64,000 nucleotides of DNA from Candidatus Jettenia sp. AMX2 (GTDB taxonomy: Bacteria; Planctomycetota; Brocadiia; Brocadiales; Brocadiaceae). The DNA is taken from assembly GCA_030583665.1 (NCBI GenBank), contig CP129469.1:1364001-1428000 (forward strand), read 5' to 3'. Numbering within the stretch: position 1 is the stretch's first letter; each line of letters opens with the position of its first letter. Positions 53,038 through 62,827 of the stretch are shown here, in pieces. The notes under the pieces were generated by a model. It had not been told where the DNA came from. It ran no database searches and saw nothing but the letters and a program-made list of their open reading frames with translations. The position numbers were made by a program, and so were the translations under genes.

Positions 53038-53569
53038 ATTTGTAAGAGTGACCTGTTTATCTTATCTATCAACATACAGGCCACTCCTACTGAGCTACTT
53101 ACCATAGTGAATTTTATTTATCTACAAAAGATCGTCCCTAATGGGGCTTATAGCACTTTAAAGTCAAGGTAGAGCATTGGCCTGCCAAAATAAATCCTAC
53201 GTTCGCATTTGATCCTATTCCTCATACAATACCCGTCCCTGTTAATCAATTTTTTAGTGGGCGATGCCTACACTACATGACTATAATCATGACATCCCTT
53301 CGGGATTAAGACCAATGAATAACTGCAGATCAATAACCCCGAAGGGGTGGAATGATTATAGTTAAAGAATAACCACAGATTAACAACCCCGAAGGGGTGA
53401 CATAATTATAGCAGGTAACCCGCAATGAATGACATCAAAAGATTGTAATGAGCTTGTCGAACTAGCAGCTTCCTTATATCACCCTTTCGGGGTTTAACAT
53501 ATTTTTGTGTCTTTTGCTATAATTTTGCTATAATCATGACATCCCTTTGGGCTTAAAAATAGATCAAAA
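53038..53569. repeat. Intergenic repeat cluster (CCCCGAAGGGG family)
   Basis: Five copies of the palindrome-plus-CATGATTATAG unit in both orientations: inverted near 53279-53310, direct near 53334-53362 and 53385-53412, inverted near 53479-53496 and 53528-53555. It also has a fragment of the TGGGCGATGCC palindrome near 53261. No gene seen. Confidence 0.75.
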
Positions 53570-54094
53570 TCATAAATTTTTTGCCAACACACATACACGT
53601 TTTTCCGCACAAGTATCGTCCCAGAGATGCGATGGAATATCGTTTAACATTCTCCAGTAATTCCCATCAATAAGTGATGCGAGTTTGTTTACTGCCGATA
53701 TAACATTTGATAAATAATCTTTGTCGTTAATCAAAGAATCAGTAAGCGGACAGGTCTGATCAATAAGGAGCTCCAGTTCATCCTGGGATGTTACATTGAG
53801 ATACAAGGGATACAACCGGCAAGAGATGGGACGGTGCTCATGGATAAAGCATTTTACACCGTCTGTAAAATTACACATGCTGCCAATGATTTCAAGAATT
53901 CCCCCTGGTAGTTTGAGTTTTTCATTACTTATACGTTTACCGCTCCTTTTAAAAATAAATTCATCTTCATAAGGCAACAACACCGATAAGGATTTTTGTT
54001 CACACCGGCCGTCGCATTTTTCCATACAAGGCATAAAACCAAAATTTGTTGCATAGATCTCATCATAAACCTTAAAGAGTTTTTCCTTATCCAT
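53570..54094 (-). CDS. YkgJ-like Cys-cluster protein
   Basis: A 174-residue protein with a Cys pattern of putative Zn/Fe-chelating YkgJ-type proteins: C-M-E-K-C-D-G-R-C near residues 23-31, then MCNF, KCFIHEHRPISCRLYPLY and TCPL. GAGGAAAT precedes the ATG. It lies 43 bases downstream of selB in the same direction and is likely co-transcribed with selA-selB. The family's function is unknown; a link to selenium or metal handling is only suggested by position. Confidence 0.7.
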   Translation of the reverse strand: MDKEKLFKVYDEIYATNFGFMPCMEKCDGRCEQKSLSVLLPYEDEFIFKRSGKRISNEKLKLPGGILEIIGSMCNFTDGVKCFIHEHRPISCRLYPLYLNVTSQDELELLIDQTCPLTDSLINDKDYLSNVISAVNKLASLIDGNYWRMLNDIPSHLWDDTCAEKRVCVLAKNL

Positions 54095-54137
54095 ATTTCC
54101 TCATGTTTTATCCTGTATGTTTTGCCAAACTAAGAGC

Positions 54138-56078
54138 TTATAATAAAATACGTACATCTCCTGTCCGTTTAGTAAAACGGATTGCATCAAAATACTCAAG
54201 GAGAGGAATTGCATATTTACGGGAAGTCTTTGTTACATCTCTGAACTGAGATGCGGTAATTGATTGGTTTTTTTTGATATACTCCCTGATAATTTCTTTT
54301 AAATTGCTGAGTGTTGTTACGTGGAAATAAAGACCGTTTTCTACTGCAATGAGCCTTTTTTGTTCAATAAGCAACGTAACGACAGGTTTGCTTGATATAC
54401 CAAATTTTTGATAAATCTCTTCCAGGGAAGGGGGAGTAAATCCGGCATTGAGAAAGGTTTCTTCAATTTTATCCACCTTACCCTTATCCTGTGCCGATAC
54501 CTCAATCTTAAAATTCATGAGTGAAAACTTGTTATCAGTAATCCTGATAACTTTTTCATTTTTTAAAACAGAGAGTGATGCTGTTATAGACAGAGGATGA
54601 ATATTCCCGCGCAAAAGTGTTTTGAGATGTACCTCTTCAATGCCTGTTTTCAAAGGATTTTTTTTATGGAATGTTTTAATCAATTGGACAATTTGGTCTC
54701 TTAATGAAGAGATAACATTACGGTGGAAGATAACATCCTTGCCCTCCAGGGTAAATTTTAAAAGTAATCCCTGTTTTATTAAGGTCGTTATAACATTTTC
54801 GGCAATGGAAGGAGGGATATTAGCCCGTTGAGATACATCGTGAACCGTAAGGATATTGTGACCATTTTGTAGATAAATCTGTTCTACAATGTCAGGGAGA
54901 TTTCCCTTTGCTAATATAGTAAGGATTTTCAGCGTTTCTTCTTTGTGACGTTTTAGCCGTATTGAATTTAGTCTTAATACACTGCCTCCGCCAATTGTGC
55001 AGGCAGGCGAATACGATCTGATAATAAACCGGTCATTCCTTTCGGCTGCGATAGGTCCCTCCAGAAATAACTGTACGAATGATTCTTCACCGGGGTTAAG
55101 AACATCTCTGTCCAGCAGTATAACACGCCCCATTATTTCTGAAGTGTTCATGTGAAACCGTATTCTGGTTCTGTTTTTCAAAGGACTTCTTGTGTTTTTA
55201 ATCAATTTTAGCGTGGCGTCGATAAGATGGGTTGGTTCCATGTATCCCGGAACAGAAAGTTCATAACCGCGCTTTATTTCACCCGACTTGATACCGGCAA
55301 GATTGATTGCTGCCCGCTGACCTGCAAAGGCATTATTCACCCGTTCACCTGAGACCTCTATACCTCTTACCCGCAAGATCTTTTTGCGGGGCAGGAGTTC
55401 TACCTCATCATTTACAGAAATTTGACCACCAAGAATTGGGCCGGTAACAACAGAACCATATCCCGGAATAGTGAAAGACCTGTCAATAGGCATACGGAAC
55501 ATACGCACGATTCGGTTGATTCTTATCTGGCCGGCAAGTTCCTTTATCATTGATTTGCAGGTTTCAATACCTTCACCTGTAATGGTGGAGACGGACAGAA
55601 GAGGGGCATGCTCCAGTGTGGTGCCCGTCAGGATCCTTTTCACATCTTCTTTTACCACTGTCAGCCATTCATCGGTTACAAGATCTTTCTTTGTCAATAC
55701 GACAATACCGTGCCGGATTCCCAGGAGGTTTATGATTTCAAGATGTTCAATGGTTTGTGGCATAACGCCATCATCTGCTGCAATAACAAATAATACAAGA
55801 TGAATGCTGGTTGCGCCTGCCAGCATATTTTTGACAAAACGCTCATGTCCCGGCACGTCTACGATATTAACCCTCCGGTCCGAACCAAGGTCTAAATGCG
55901 CAAACCCTAAATCGATGGTCAATCCACGTTGTTTTTCTTCCGGTAATCTGTCGGTATCAATATCCGTCAGCGCTTTAACCAGGGATGTTTTACCATGGTC
56001 GATATGGCCGGCTGTCCCGATGATTATATGTTCCGTGTCGGGTGTATGAACAGATTGTTTGGATATGAGTTGTTCCAT
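54138..56078 (-). CDS. selB: Selenocysteine-specific elongation factor SelB
   Basis: A 646-residue translation GTPase. G motifs: [13 protein letters not shown] (G1), DVPGHERFV (G3), VLTKKD (G4). The N-terminus fits SelB ([28 protein letters not shown]) rather than EF-Tu. The C-terminal half has the winged-helix repeats of SelB that bind the SECIS RNA (e.g. [44 protein letters not shown]). It brings Sec-tRNA to UGA codons. I chose the ATG at 56078; a TTG at 56114 would add 12 residues. It lies 383 bases after selA. Confidence 0.93.
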   Translation of the reverse strand: MEQLISKQSVHTPDTEHIIIGTAGHIDHGKTSLVKALTDIDTDRLPEEKQRGLTIDLGFAHLDLGSDRRVNIVDVPGHERFVKNMLAGATSIHLVLFVIAADDGVMPQTIEHLEIINLLGIRHGIVVLTKKDLVTDEWLTVVKEDVKRILTGTTLEHAPLLSVSTITGEGIETCKSMIKELAGQIRINRIVRMFRMPIDRSFTIPGYGSVVTGPILGGQISVNDEVELLPRKKILRVRGIEVSGERVNNAFAGQRAAINLAGIKSGEIKRGYELSVPGYMEPTHLIDATLKLIKNTRSPLKNRTRIRFHMNTSEIMGRVILLDRDVLNPGEESFVQLFLEGPIAAERNDRFIIRSYSPACTIGGGSVLRLNSIRLKRHKEETLKILTILAKGNLPDIVEQIYLQNGHNILTVHDVSQRANIPPSIAENVITTLIKQGLLLKFTLEGKDVIFHRNVISSLRDQIVQLIKTFHKKNPLKTGIEEVHLKTLLRGNIHPLSITASLSVLKNEKVIRITDNKFSLMNFKIEVSAQDKGKVDKIEETFLNAGFTPPSLEEIYQKFGISSKPVVTLLIEQKRLIAVENGLYFHVTTLSNLKEIIREYIKKNQSITASQFRDVTKTSRKYAIPLLEYFDAIRFTKRTGDVRILL

Positions 56079-56461
56079 GTCATTAATTATATCGCGGGTT
56101 AGGAAAACAATCAATAAAACCCGGAATAACCCTTTACGCTTAAAGCTTCAAGTTTTTGAAATATTCAAGAAAGATTGCTGTTGGAAAGAACCCTTACAAG
56201 GGCAACTTATACCTCAGCCATACGTGATTTTATAAAACGTTTTGTATCGTTATTCTATTGATCTTAATCCTGAAGGGATGTCATGATTATAGCAAAAGAT
56301 ATACAAACTATTTTCAACCCCAAAGGGGTGGCAAAGGAAGCCTAGGAAATAACAGATCACGGATAATAGCAGGAAGGACAAAGCATTTGAAATTTATGTC
56401 GTGATATATAAAGTGAGAATTCCCATACAATAAAATTTATACATATTTTCAAAAAAAATAT
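56079..56461. repeat. selA-selB spacer with two palindromic units
   Basis: A 383-base spacer between co-directional genes. It has two CCCGAAGGG-type units: near 56265-56292 (CCTGAAGGGATGTCATGATT) and 56316-56332 (ACCCCAAAGGGGTGGC). No tRNA-Sec-like fold was seen. Confidence 0.6.
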
Positions 56462-57880
56462 TTACAAAAGTAAATATATCTTTTCCAACGACCTTGCAAT
56501 GGTTATAATCTCAGCATCTTGTACCGTACGCATGTCCAGGAGAACACAGTCTTTTTCAATCCTCGAAAAAACAGGGGGGGTATTCTTCCTTAAATGTGAT
56601 GCCAATTCTTCTGCATGCATTCTTTCAGAACGGAGGGAAACGAGTTTCGAGGGGATAACCTCACCAGGGAATGTTCCGCCGCCTAACTCTGAGACGCCAT
56701 CCAAAAGAGAGAGACTTAAGTATGTTTTTACCTCCTGATGTATGGTATTTATTAATCTTTTCCCCCGTTCTTCAACAACTTCAAGCGGTGTCAGGATTAT
56801 TTTTAAAGTGGGGATTTCTTTTAAAGCGACATCTTCATCGAGATAGAGCCTTAATGTTGCTTCCAATGCAGCAATGGTTAATTTCCCTACACGGAGAGCA
56901 CGGGTTAAAGGATTCTTTCTCAGAAGGTCGATCCATTTCTTCTTTCCTGCAATAATGCCTCCCTGCGGCCCTCCGAGCAGTTTATCCGTACTGAACGTAA
57001 CGATGTCTGCTCCTGACTGTATAGCCTCCTGTACGGTTGGTTCGTACGGCAATCCGAATCTTTGAAGATCGATCAGCAATCCGCTTCCAAGGTCATATGC
57101 AACGGGAATATTATGCATCCGGCCTAAAGAGACAAGGTCTTTTAAATCTACAGATTCGGTAAATCCGATAATTTTAAAATTACTTTGATGTACTTTAAGA
57201 ATAAGTCCCGTACGTTCTGTAATTGCATTGCTGTAATCGCTGAGATATGTCTTGTTGGTGGTACCGACTTCAACAAGAATGGCCCCGCTTTTGGACATCA
57301 CATCAGGCATGCGAAACGACCCACCGATCTCAACAAGCTGAGACCGTGAGATAATAACCTCCCTGCCTTTTGCGATAGTATCCAGCGTTAAAAGAACGGC
57401 TGCGGCGTTGTTATTAACCACCAGTGCCGATTCCGCTCCGGTGATCATACAGATTAACTTTTCGATACTATGGTACCGGGATCCCCTCCGCCCGGTAAAC
57501 CGTTCGATCTCAAGGGTACAATAACCGCGCAAAACGCTCTCTAATTGTTTTGCGGCCTCACTGGCGAGAGGCGCCCTTCCAAGCCCTGTGTGAAGTATAA
57601 TACCTGTTGCATTAATAGCATATTCAATGCCATATAATTTTTGCTGAAGGGATTGCTGGATTACCTGAGACAATTTTTGTGGCGTTAGGTCAAGAGGTTG
57701 TAATTTAGTAATATCTCTTGCCTCTGTTTTATTGACTAGCGATTGACGAATATTATCTAATACCTCTCTTATTGCATCAATCACAGGCTGTCTGGGATAA
57801 ATATCCAACAGGTGAGATATTTCGGGTGATCCGAGGAGTTTGCTAACGGACGGGATTCTTCTGAATATGTCCTGATGCAT
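56462..57880 (-). CDS. selA: L-seryl-tRNA(Sec) selenium transferase SelA
   Basis: A 472-residue PLP enzyme of normal length. Family phrases: YAINATGIILHTGLGRAPL, GRRGSRYHSIEKLICMITGAESALVVNNNAAAVLL (in two parts), RSQLVEIGGSFRMPDVM, VGTTNKTYLSDY, LKVHQSNFKIIGFT, and the PLP-lysine segment TFSTDKLLGGPQGGII. It converts Ser-tRNA(Sec) to Sec-tRNA(Sec) with selenophosphate. With selB downstream it proves that the organism decodes UGA as selenocysteine in at least one gene. No selD or selC was found in this window. Confidence 0.95.
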   Translation of the reverse strand: MHQDIFRRIPSVSKLLGSPEISHLLDIYPRQPVIDAIREVLDNIRQSLVNKTEARDITKLQPLDLTPQKLSQVIQQSLQQKLYGIEYAINATGIILHTGLGRAPLASEAAKQLESVLRGYCTLEIERFTGRRGSRYHSIEKLICMITGAESALVVNNNAAAVLLTLDTIAKGREVIISRSQLVEIGGSFRMPDVMSKSGAILVEVGTTNKTYLSDYSNAITERTGLILKVHQSNFKIIGFTESVDLKDLVSLGRMHNIPVAYDLGSGLLIDLQRFGLPYEPTVQEAIQSGADIVTFSTDKLLGGPQGGIIAGKKKWIDLLRKNPLTRALRVGKLTIAALEATLRLYLDEDVALKEIPTLKIILTPLEVVEERGKRLINTIHQEVKTYLSLSLLDGVSELGGGTFPGEVIPSKLVSLRSERMHAEELASHLRKNTPPVFSRIEKDCVLLDMRTVQDAEIITIARSLEKIYLLL

Positions 57881-58415
57881 TGTATTAATATAAATTTAAT
57901 GTATAGGAGGAATTTCAAACTGTGTTATACCATGTCAGACAACCCCCTCAATCCCCTTTGGTAAGGGGGACGTGAGGAATTCCCCCTTAGAAAGGGGGTT
58001 AGGGGGGGGTATTTTAACCAGCATTTGCCATGTAATGGAAAATCACCGCCAAAGGCAGCTTCATGTAATTCTGTCTCTTTTTCTCAACTATTCAGGTTAT
58101 CAGGTGCACAGTTTAAGGTTTACTGCTTCCGGATTAAGGCTCAGGAGAGAAGGCGAGGCTTGACACCTTGTGCTCTTCATAATCTTCAAACGGTTCTTTT
58201 GCTAACATTTTTAACCTTAAACCTGAGTAGTTACACGTAAATGGCTTATCAGAATATTTGGTATCTATTGTCCTTTGATTTTAACAGCTATTTTAAGACA
58301 TGCAAGGTAATTTGAGATTCGTTCGGTTTTTACTTGACATCTGTTACATCATAAAATAACATGTTGCGATTTATAGAATACGGTAGAAACATGAGGGAGC
58401 AAAAAGGGATATGTC
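57881..58415. repeat. Intergenic with G/C-run inverted repeat
   Basis: Spacer between divergent genes. Near 57947-58008 there is a repeat built from CCCCCTCAATCCCC, AAGGGGGACGTGAGG, TTCCCCCTTAGAAAGGGGG and TTAGGGGGGG, able to fold. A similar unit is at 62714-62775. Short frames at 57972-58240 lack coding character. Confidence 0.6.
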
Positions 58416-58769
58416 ATGGAATTGATTTTTGAGTTATTCGCATTTACGGCTGCCTGTATGGCTCTTGTATTGCTCCTTAGGTCTAGGCACGACGGAAATA
58501 CCAGACCTGCCATGATAGCTTTAAGTGTTAGCCTTGGCTTTGATCTTTTAGAGGTACTGGCCAGATGGTATGTGGAAATTAAAGGTACTGTCGAATCTGC
58601 TACCATAGAGACATTTTCTGCTGTTCTCATAGTTGTCGCCTTATTTTATGTTTCTCGGTTTGGAGAAGAAAAAGATAAGAGGTTCCTGGGGTTTGCTATA
58701 TTATGTACAGTCCTGGTGATAATTATTTTTGGTCTTGAACTCCTTTTCAGTCTTGTTATAAAAGAATAA
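58416..58769 (+). CDS. Small three-helix membrane protein, tandem copy A
   Basis: A 117-residue protein with hydrophobic segments near residues 4-22, 66-82 and 93-113. A conserved loop LGFDLLEVLARWYVE lies between the first and second. It is about 60% alike to copy B encoded 17 bases downstream. AAAGGGAT lies upstream of the ATG. No family was recognised and no charged catalytic motif is present. Confidence 0.65.
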   Translation: MELIFELFAFTAACMALVLLLRSRHDGNTRPAMIALSVSLGFDLLEVLARWYVEIKGTVESATIETFSAVLIVVALFYVSRFGEEKDKRFLGFAILCTVLVIIIFGLELLFSLVIKE

Positions 58770-58786
58770 AAAAAGGGAATAGAAGA

Positions 58787-59140
58787 ATGATGGAATTGAT
58801 TTATGAGTTATTTGCATTTACGGCTGCTTGTGTAGGCCTTGTATTTCTTCTGAAGGCAAGATCCGATAAACCCGTTAAGCCTGCTATTATAGCCTTGAGC
58901 ATTAGCCTTGGTTTTGATCTGTTAGAGATACCGGCCAGACGGTATGCGGGGGTTGCAGGCGCTGTTGAATCTGCCGCCCTCGAGACATTTTCTGCAATCC
59001 TTGCGATTATGGCCATTGTTTATACCTCCCGCTTTGGGAAAAAAAGAGACAAGAGGCTACTTGAGTATGCAATACTGTGTACAGCATTGCTGGTAACTGT
59101 TTTTGGCCTCGAACTCCTATTTCGCCTCATCATAAAATAA
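58787..59140 (+). CDS. Small three-helix membrane protein, tandem copy B
   Basis: A 117-residue paralog of copy A (ELFAFTAAC, IALSISLGFDLLEIPARRY, VESAALETFSAIL, FGLELLF shared). Length and topology are the same. The two genes are 17 bases apart and probably co-transcribed, which suggests recent duplication and perhaps a two-subunit membrane complex. Function is unknown. Confidence 0.65.
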   Translation: MMELIYELFAFTAACVGLVFLLKARSDKPVKPAIIALSISLGFDLLEIPARRYAGVAGAVESAALETFSAILAIMAIVYTSRFGKKRDKRLLEYAILCTALLVTVFGLELLFRLIIK

Positions 59141-59720
59141 TAGAGGTCAAATTCTTGCAGGCTGCTTGGAAATAAAAGGCGGTATGGCAGAGGAGAAATA
59201 TTCAGAAGCTAACAATTCAAGAGGTTTCTATATACCTTGTAATTTTAGGGACTTATGAAACTGGTGTTTTGTCATCTAAATACTTAAGCCATTAAATAAC
59301 AATAACTCAACAATCAGACCTCATCTCAGGATATTTTTGTCTCAGTACACTTTTGTATCATGAGACATTTATTATATGCGAATAATAGGTGATAAACACT
59401 ATCATCACCTACTCATTTCCATTTCCATTCCCATTCCAAACAAAAATCTTAATTATTGTTTGACTCATTTTTGTTTTTTGGTATATATAACTAAAGATCA
59501 GGATAAATTGTCCATAACTTTTGTATATAAATATTAAAAGGTATATTGTATAAACTAAAATATTAACTTTAAAATATTCAAGGCTATCCAAAAATTCCAA
59601 AACTAATTCTCGTATATAACCTGTAGTAGCAGGTGTTTTGCTTCAGACGGAATTGGACATTTCCTCAAAAAAAGATAGCATATAATGTTAGTATAACAAA
59701 GATTGAAAAAAGAGGAGGAA
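59141..59720. other. AT-rich intergenic region
   Basis: No gene. A short tandem stretch of TTCCATTTCCATTCCCATTCC lies at 59416-59437. The rest is AT-rich and may include decayed sequence at the edge of the IS remnants. Confidence 0.5.
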
Positions 59721-59726
59721 ATGTAT

Positions 59727-59815
59727 ATGAAAAAACAACGAAAGAGTTATTCAAGTCAGGAGAAAGTAAAGGTGTTGCGTCGTCATTTTGTTGATCAGGT
59801 ATCGGTATTAGATCT
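59727..59815 (+). pseudogene. Transposase N-terminal fragment
   Basis: GAGGAGG is followed by an ATG and KKQRKSYSSQEKVKVLRRHF, VDQVSVLDLL, the usual start of a helix-turn-helix transposase OrfA. After ~30 codons the sequence switches to the reverse strand of another IS at about 59811 (GATC). It is truncated by that element. Confidence 0.6.
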
Positions 59816-60144
59816 TTTGTCATACTCTTCTATCACCTTATGGGCCTTCTCCTTTTTGTTCGTGACAAATATCCGGTAGCTATACTTCTCATCTTCCAAA
59901 AGCTTCAGTTGAACAGCCTTTCCTTTGTTCGGGTCGGTGGAGTGTACAATCCCTCAAATATCTCTTTGAATCGTATCAACTCCATAAATTTTACCAGCCC
60001 CAAAAGCCCTCTAAATGGACTCAAACGCTCACTGCAATAACTATATGCTGTAGAAGACCCTATTTTACTAGCCTTTGCTGGACAACCAGCTTCTTCTTGG
60101 TTTTCCTGCCTCTTGGTGGTATTCTTATTTTGCTTTTTAACCAT
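59811..60144 (-). pseudogene. IS1380-like transposase remnant with internal deletion
   Basis: On the minus strand AGGAGG precedes an ATG at 60144. The N-terminus LSPFRGLLGLVKFMELIRFKE, then IFEGLYTPPTR, is typical of a DDE transposase. After residue ~79 the frame breaks and a distant internal part follows (LKLLEDEKYSYRIFVTNKKE..). The catalytic middle is deleted, so the element cannot move by itself. Confidence 0.65.
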
Positions 60145-60420
60145 TTGGGTTACCTCCTCTTATTATTAGGTTAATCTCACTTACCCTATTATAATGAGGT
60201 AATCCTTATGGTTCACCTTCTTTTATCTTGCACTTGTGCAAGATTCAGGTATTACATCGTCAAAGTGATTTTCAATAACAGATCACACACTGATATTTGA
60301 TAAAGAAAGTTATGGCTGGCTCAGTCTTGCAGATTGGGTCAATAGTATTATCATAAATCACCTTGACAGTGTACTACCGTCAATGTGAGATCAAAAGTGC
60401 TATAATTGGGATAAAACTGG
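60145..60420. repeat. IS flank with perfect inverted repeat
   Basis: TCTTGCAC-TT-GTGCAAGA (60227-60244) is an eight-base perfect palindrome with a two-base loop. It lies on the 5' side of the IS1380-like remnant and may belong to its terminal region. No gene is present. Confidence 0.5.
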
Positions 60421-60687
60421 ATGCTTGTTTTTTCTCAGACAAATAAAGTTTTACCGGATGAATGGACCACCTTTTCTAAAATAGTATCGGAGTTTTACGG
60501 TCTCGAGGGGATAAATTCTGATCAAAAGGCAGCAGAAACCAGAAAACATATTAATAAGCAATTGCCTGTTTTGCTTCATTCTCAAAACCATGTTGGAGTT
60601 GAATGGGGAGAATTAAGAAAAGGGATTATAGAAAAGAAATGCGAACTTATTCAGAGTGTCCTGAAATCGAAGATATCGGTTTTTTAA
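60421..60687 (+). CDS. Small hypothetical protein, doubtful
   Basis: An 88-codon frame (SQTNKVLPDEWTTFSKIVSEF..). It has plausible amino-acid composition but no clear ribosome binding site and no recognised motif. It sits between IS and toxin-antitoxin remnants, so it could be a fragment of a larger lost gene. Confidence 0.35.
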   Translation: MLVFSQTNKVLPDEWTTFSKIVSEFYGLEGINSDQKAAETRKHINKQLPVLLHSQNHVGVEWGELRKGIIEKKCELIQSVLKSKISVF

Positions 60688-60818
60688 GACAAGAATACAC
60701 AAAAAATAAACAGAAATGCGGTAAACATGTTCTGCATGGGAGAAAATTCCTTTGCTGAAAGTGGTAAGCAATAGCAGATGAACTCTTTGCTTTCTGAATC
60801 GCTGGATTGAGGATTAAC

Positions 60819-60914
60819 TCAATTGGTTAACTTTTTCCGGTCCGATACGCACCCAAAACAATATATTTTGAAAATTTCAGAAATATTGGTATCAATAACA
60901 GCCTTAATGTCCAC
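60819..60914 (-). pseudogene. PIN-domain toxin fragment
   Basis: The minus strand downstream of the DUF104 antitoxin reads VDIKAVIDTNI, the beta-strand and first acidic residue of PIN/VapC toxins. It then runs into unrelated residues and stops after 31 codons. The rest of the toxin has been deleted. Confidence 0.5.
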
Positions 60915-60934
60915 ATTTTTCTTTTCTAACTTCT

Positions 60935-61144
60935 TTATATACTGTGGGAAATATCGGATTCTATTTCTTCCGTGGTATATTGCGCGGATTTTTTTTGTAT
61001 TTTCTCAATAATACGGTTAAAGCGATTCTGCCAGTCATTGAGAGAAATTATCTTTATTGTAACCTTTTCATGCTCTTTTACTTCAACATGTTGCAAAGGT
61101 TTAAAAACACCATTTTCAAAGATAGCATCGATTACTTTAGACAT
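60935..61144 (-). CDS. DUF104 antitoxin-like protein
   Basis: A 69-residue protein: MSKVIDAIFENGVFKPLQHV then EVKEHEKVTIKII, the DUF104/AF2212-like antitoxin beta hairpin. The C-terminal helix ends TTEEIESDISHSI. I chose the ATG at 61144, which fits the family start. Its usual PIN toxin partner is reduced to a short fragment downstream. Confidence 0.7.
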   Translation of the reverse strand: MSKVIDAIFENGVFKPLQHVEVKEHEKVTIKIISLNDWQNRFNRIIEKIQKKSAQYTTEEIESDISHSI

Positions 61145-61378
61145 AATTATGTGACCTCTATTTGAATATGAATTTTCTATGGTCATATTTTTAATGTTTG
61201 GTGCAATTTTTGTCAAGAAATATTTATGATTTTGTTGATTAATGTAAATGACACATTAAAGATGTTATAAGTTTAATAAACAAGGGTTTAATGCAAAACA
61301 AACCTTGACTATTTTGTGGGATATGTTATCATAAATCCTTATATATTAGTATGATAGAATAAACAGTAGGAATTCATT
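61145..61378. other. AT-rich spacer
   Basis: No gene or repeat seen. A possible left flank of the IS1182-like remnant. Confidence 0.35.
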
Positions 61379-62235
61379 ATGTTTCGCAAAACAAGTCCCC
61401 AATTATCTCTGTTTGATGTAAATAATGTTTTTCCCGATGCCCTACCTAAAGAAGACTGCTTTAAAGAGCTTTATCCGGGTGAATGCGGGAGACCCAACAG
61501 GTCGATAAAGAGAGCCGTATCCATCCTGATCTTTATGCGTATGGAGAAACATACGTGTTAGGAAAAGAATTTGATCTGACAGAGAAAGACCACGAGAAGG
61601 CGCAGCGCCAGGTCAAACGCATGGCACATGATCTTTATACAGTATATAAGGCGTTTGAGAGTCATAACCAGGTAAAACACTATGAGAGTTTCAAGGTACT
61701 AGAAACCGTATTTCACCAGCAGTGCGAGGTGGTAACAAACAAGAAAGATGAGCCGTATGAGATTGTTATTCGGGAAGAACCTGTTGGGGATGAAATTATT
61801 TCCAGCTGGCCAATCACTCAGTGAAAGCACGGGAAAGACACTGGTGCATTTTGATCCGGTGATGTGTTCTGCTTGTAGAGTGAAGACGCGATGTCCGGTA
61901 AAAATTGGCAAGCGTGTTGCCACCTTAACAATTGATGAGGCATCGTACCGGGGAGCATCCCGGCATCACCAGTATATGGAGAATACGGATTACCGCAAGC
62001 GGTGTGCAATCCGTGCTGGGGGTGGAGGCAACGGTGAGCAAAATGGTTCGCTCTCATGGAGTCAGAAAGTCAAGGCATCGAACGTAAAAACAAAACACGA
62101 TTGCAGTTACTCTTTGCTGCCATTGCCTGTAACGTAAAGAGATTCATCAGGCATGGGCTTCTCTATGGATACGTGACATCAGGTGGAGCTAAAATAATAG
62201 CTGCCAGTTCTTTTTCTCGGATAAAAATGGTTTTT
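61379..62235 (+). pseudogene. IS1182-like transposase, multiply broken
   Basis: The fragments read in order on the + strand but in different frames: MFRKTSPQLSLFDVNNVF (61379), an internal part HPDLYAYGETYVLGKEFDLT (from 61516), FDPVMCSACRVKTRCPVKIG and RGASRHHQYMENTDYRKRCAIRAG (to 62023), then KTRLQLLFAAIACNVKRFIRHG (62092-62157). There are at least three frame changes and one or more internal deletions, including the main DDE region. The element is dead. Confidence 0.75.
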
Positions 62236-62827
62236 CGAAGCATTTGTTTTGCTTTTTTGCGGCTAAAGTACCATTTTCTCACGAAAAATTGTGCTATTCT
62301 CATTTTTCAAAGAACAAAATTGCAAAATCTATCCATTCTCATAAATTGTGGTTATTCAACAGAGTCATATATATCAAGCGAAGAGAAGCAATTTTTATAA
62401 CATATCATGCTTTTCCTTTGAGAAGAGGACTTCACAGTATTTAAAGAGATATGTAAGGATAAGCCTTGTACATTTGGAAAGAAGGGTATGTTTTAATTAC
62501 CTATGGAGATCTTAACTCTTTGTAAAACAAATAAAAACTATATCCGGGTATATATCATACGAAAAGACATAATTATCCAGACTATTGCATCCAATAAAAA
62601 ATAGTATATAATACATAAATTTTATAGAGAATGGTTTTGAAAATACCTTTGAATGAAGGTGATATATTTTTCGTAACTGTTCAGCTAAATTTATCATATT
62701 TCCTCCTATTAAAGGGGGTTGTTTAATTTTAATGCTTTATTACAACCCCCTGAATCCTCCTTTTTAAGGGGGACTTGGCCGAAGATCATTTAGCTGAATA
62801 GTTACTATTTTACAGGTAAAGGTTTTT
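62236..62827. repeat. Intergenic with inverted G/C-run repeat
   Basis: No gene. An inverted repeat near 62709-62742 has arms AAAGGGGGTTGT and ACAACCCCCT with an AT loop, followed by TTTTTAAGGGGGACTTGGCC. It is related to the repeat at 57.95 kb. AAAGG lies just before the pyc start. Confidence 0.55.

Noticed and set aside
56079-58415. tRNA-Sec (selC) next to selA/selB
   Set aside because: I looked for a long tRNA with a TCA anticodon in the spacers around the sel genes. Some TTCAA phrases occur, but none has matching anticodon and acceptor stems.
61483-62400. Three separate small ORFs
   Set aside because: They are pieces of one broken IS1182-like transposase in different frames and are annotated as one pseudogene.
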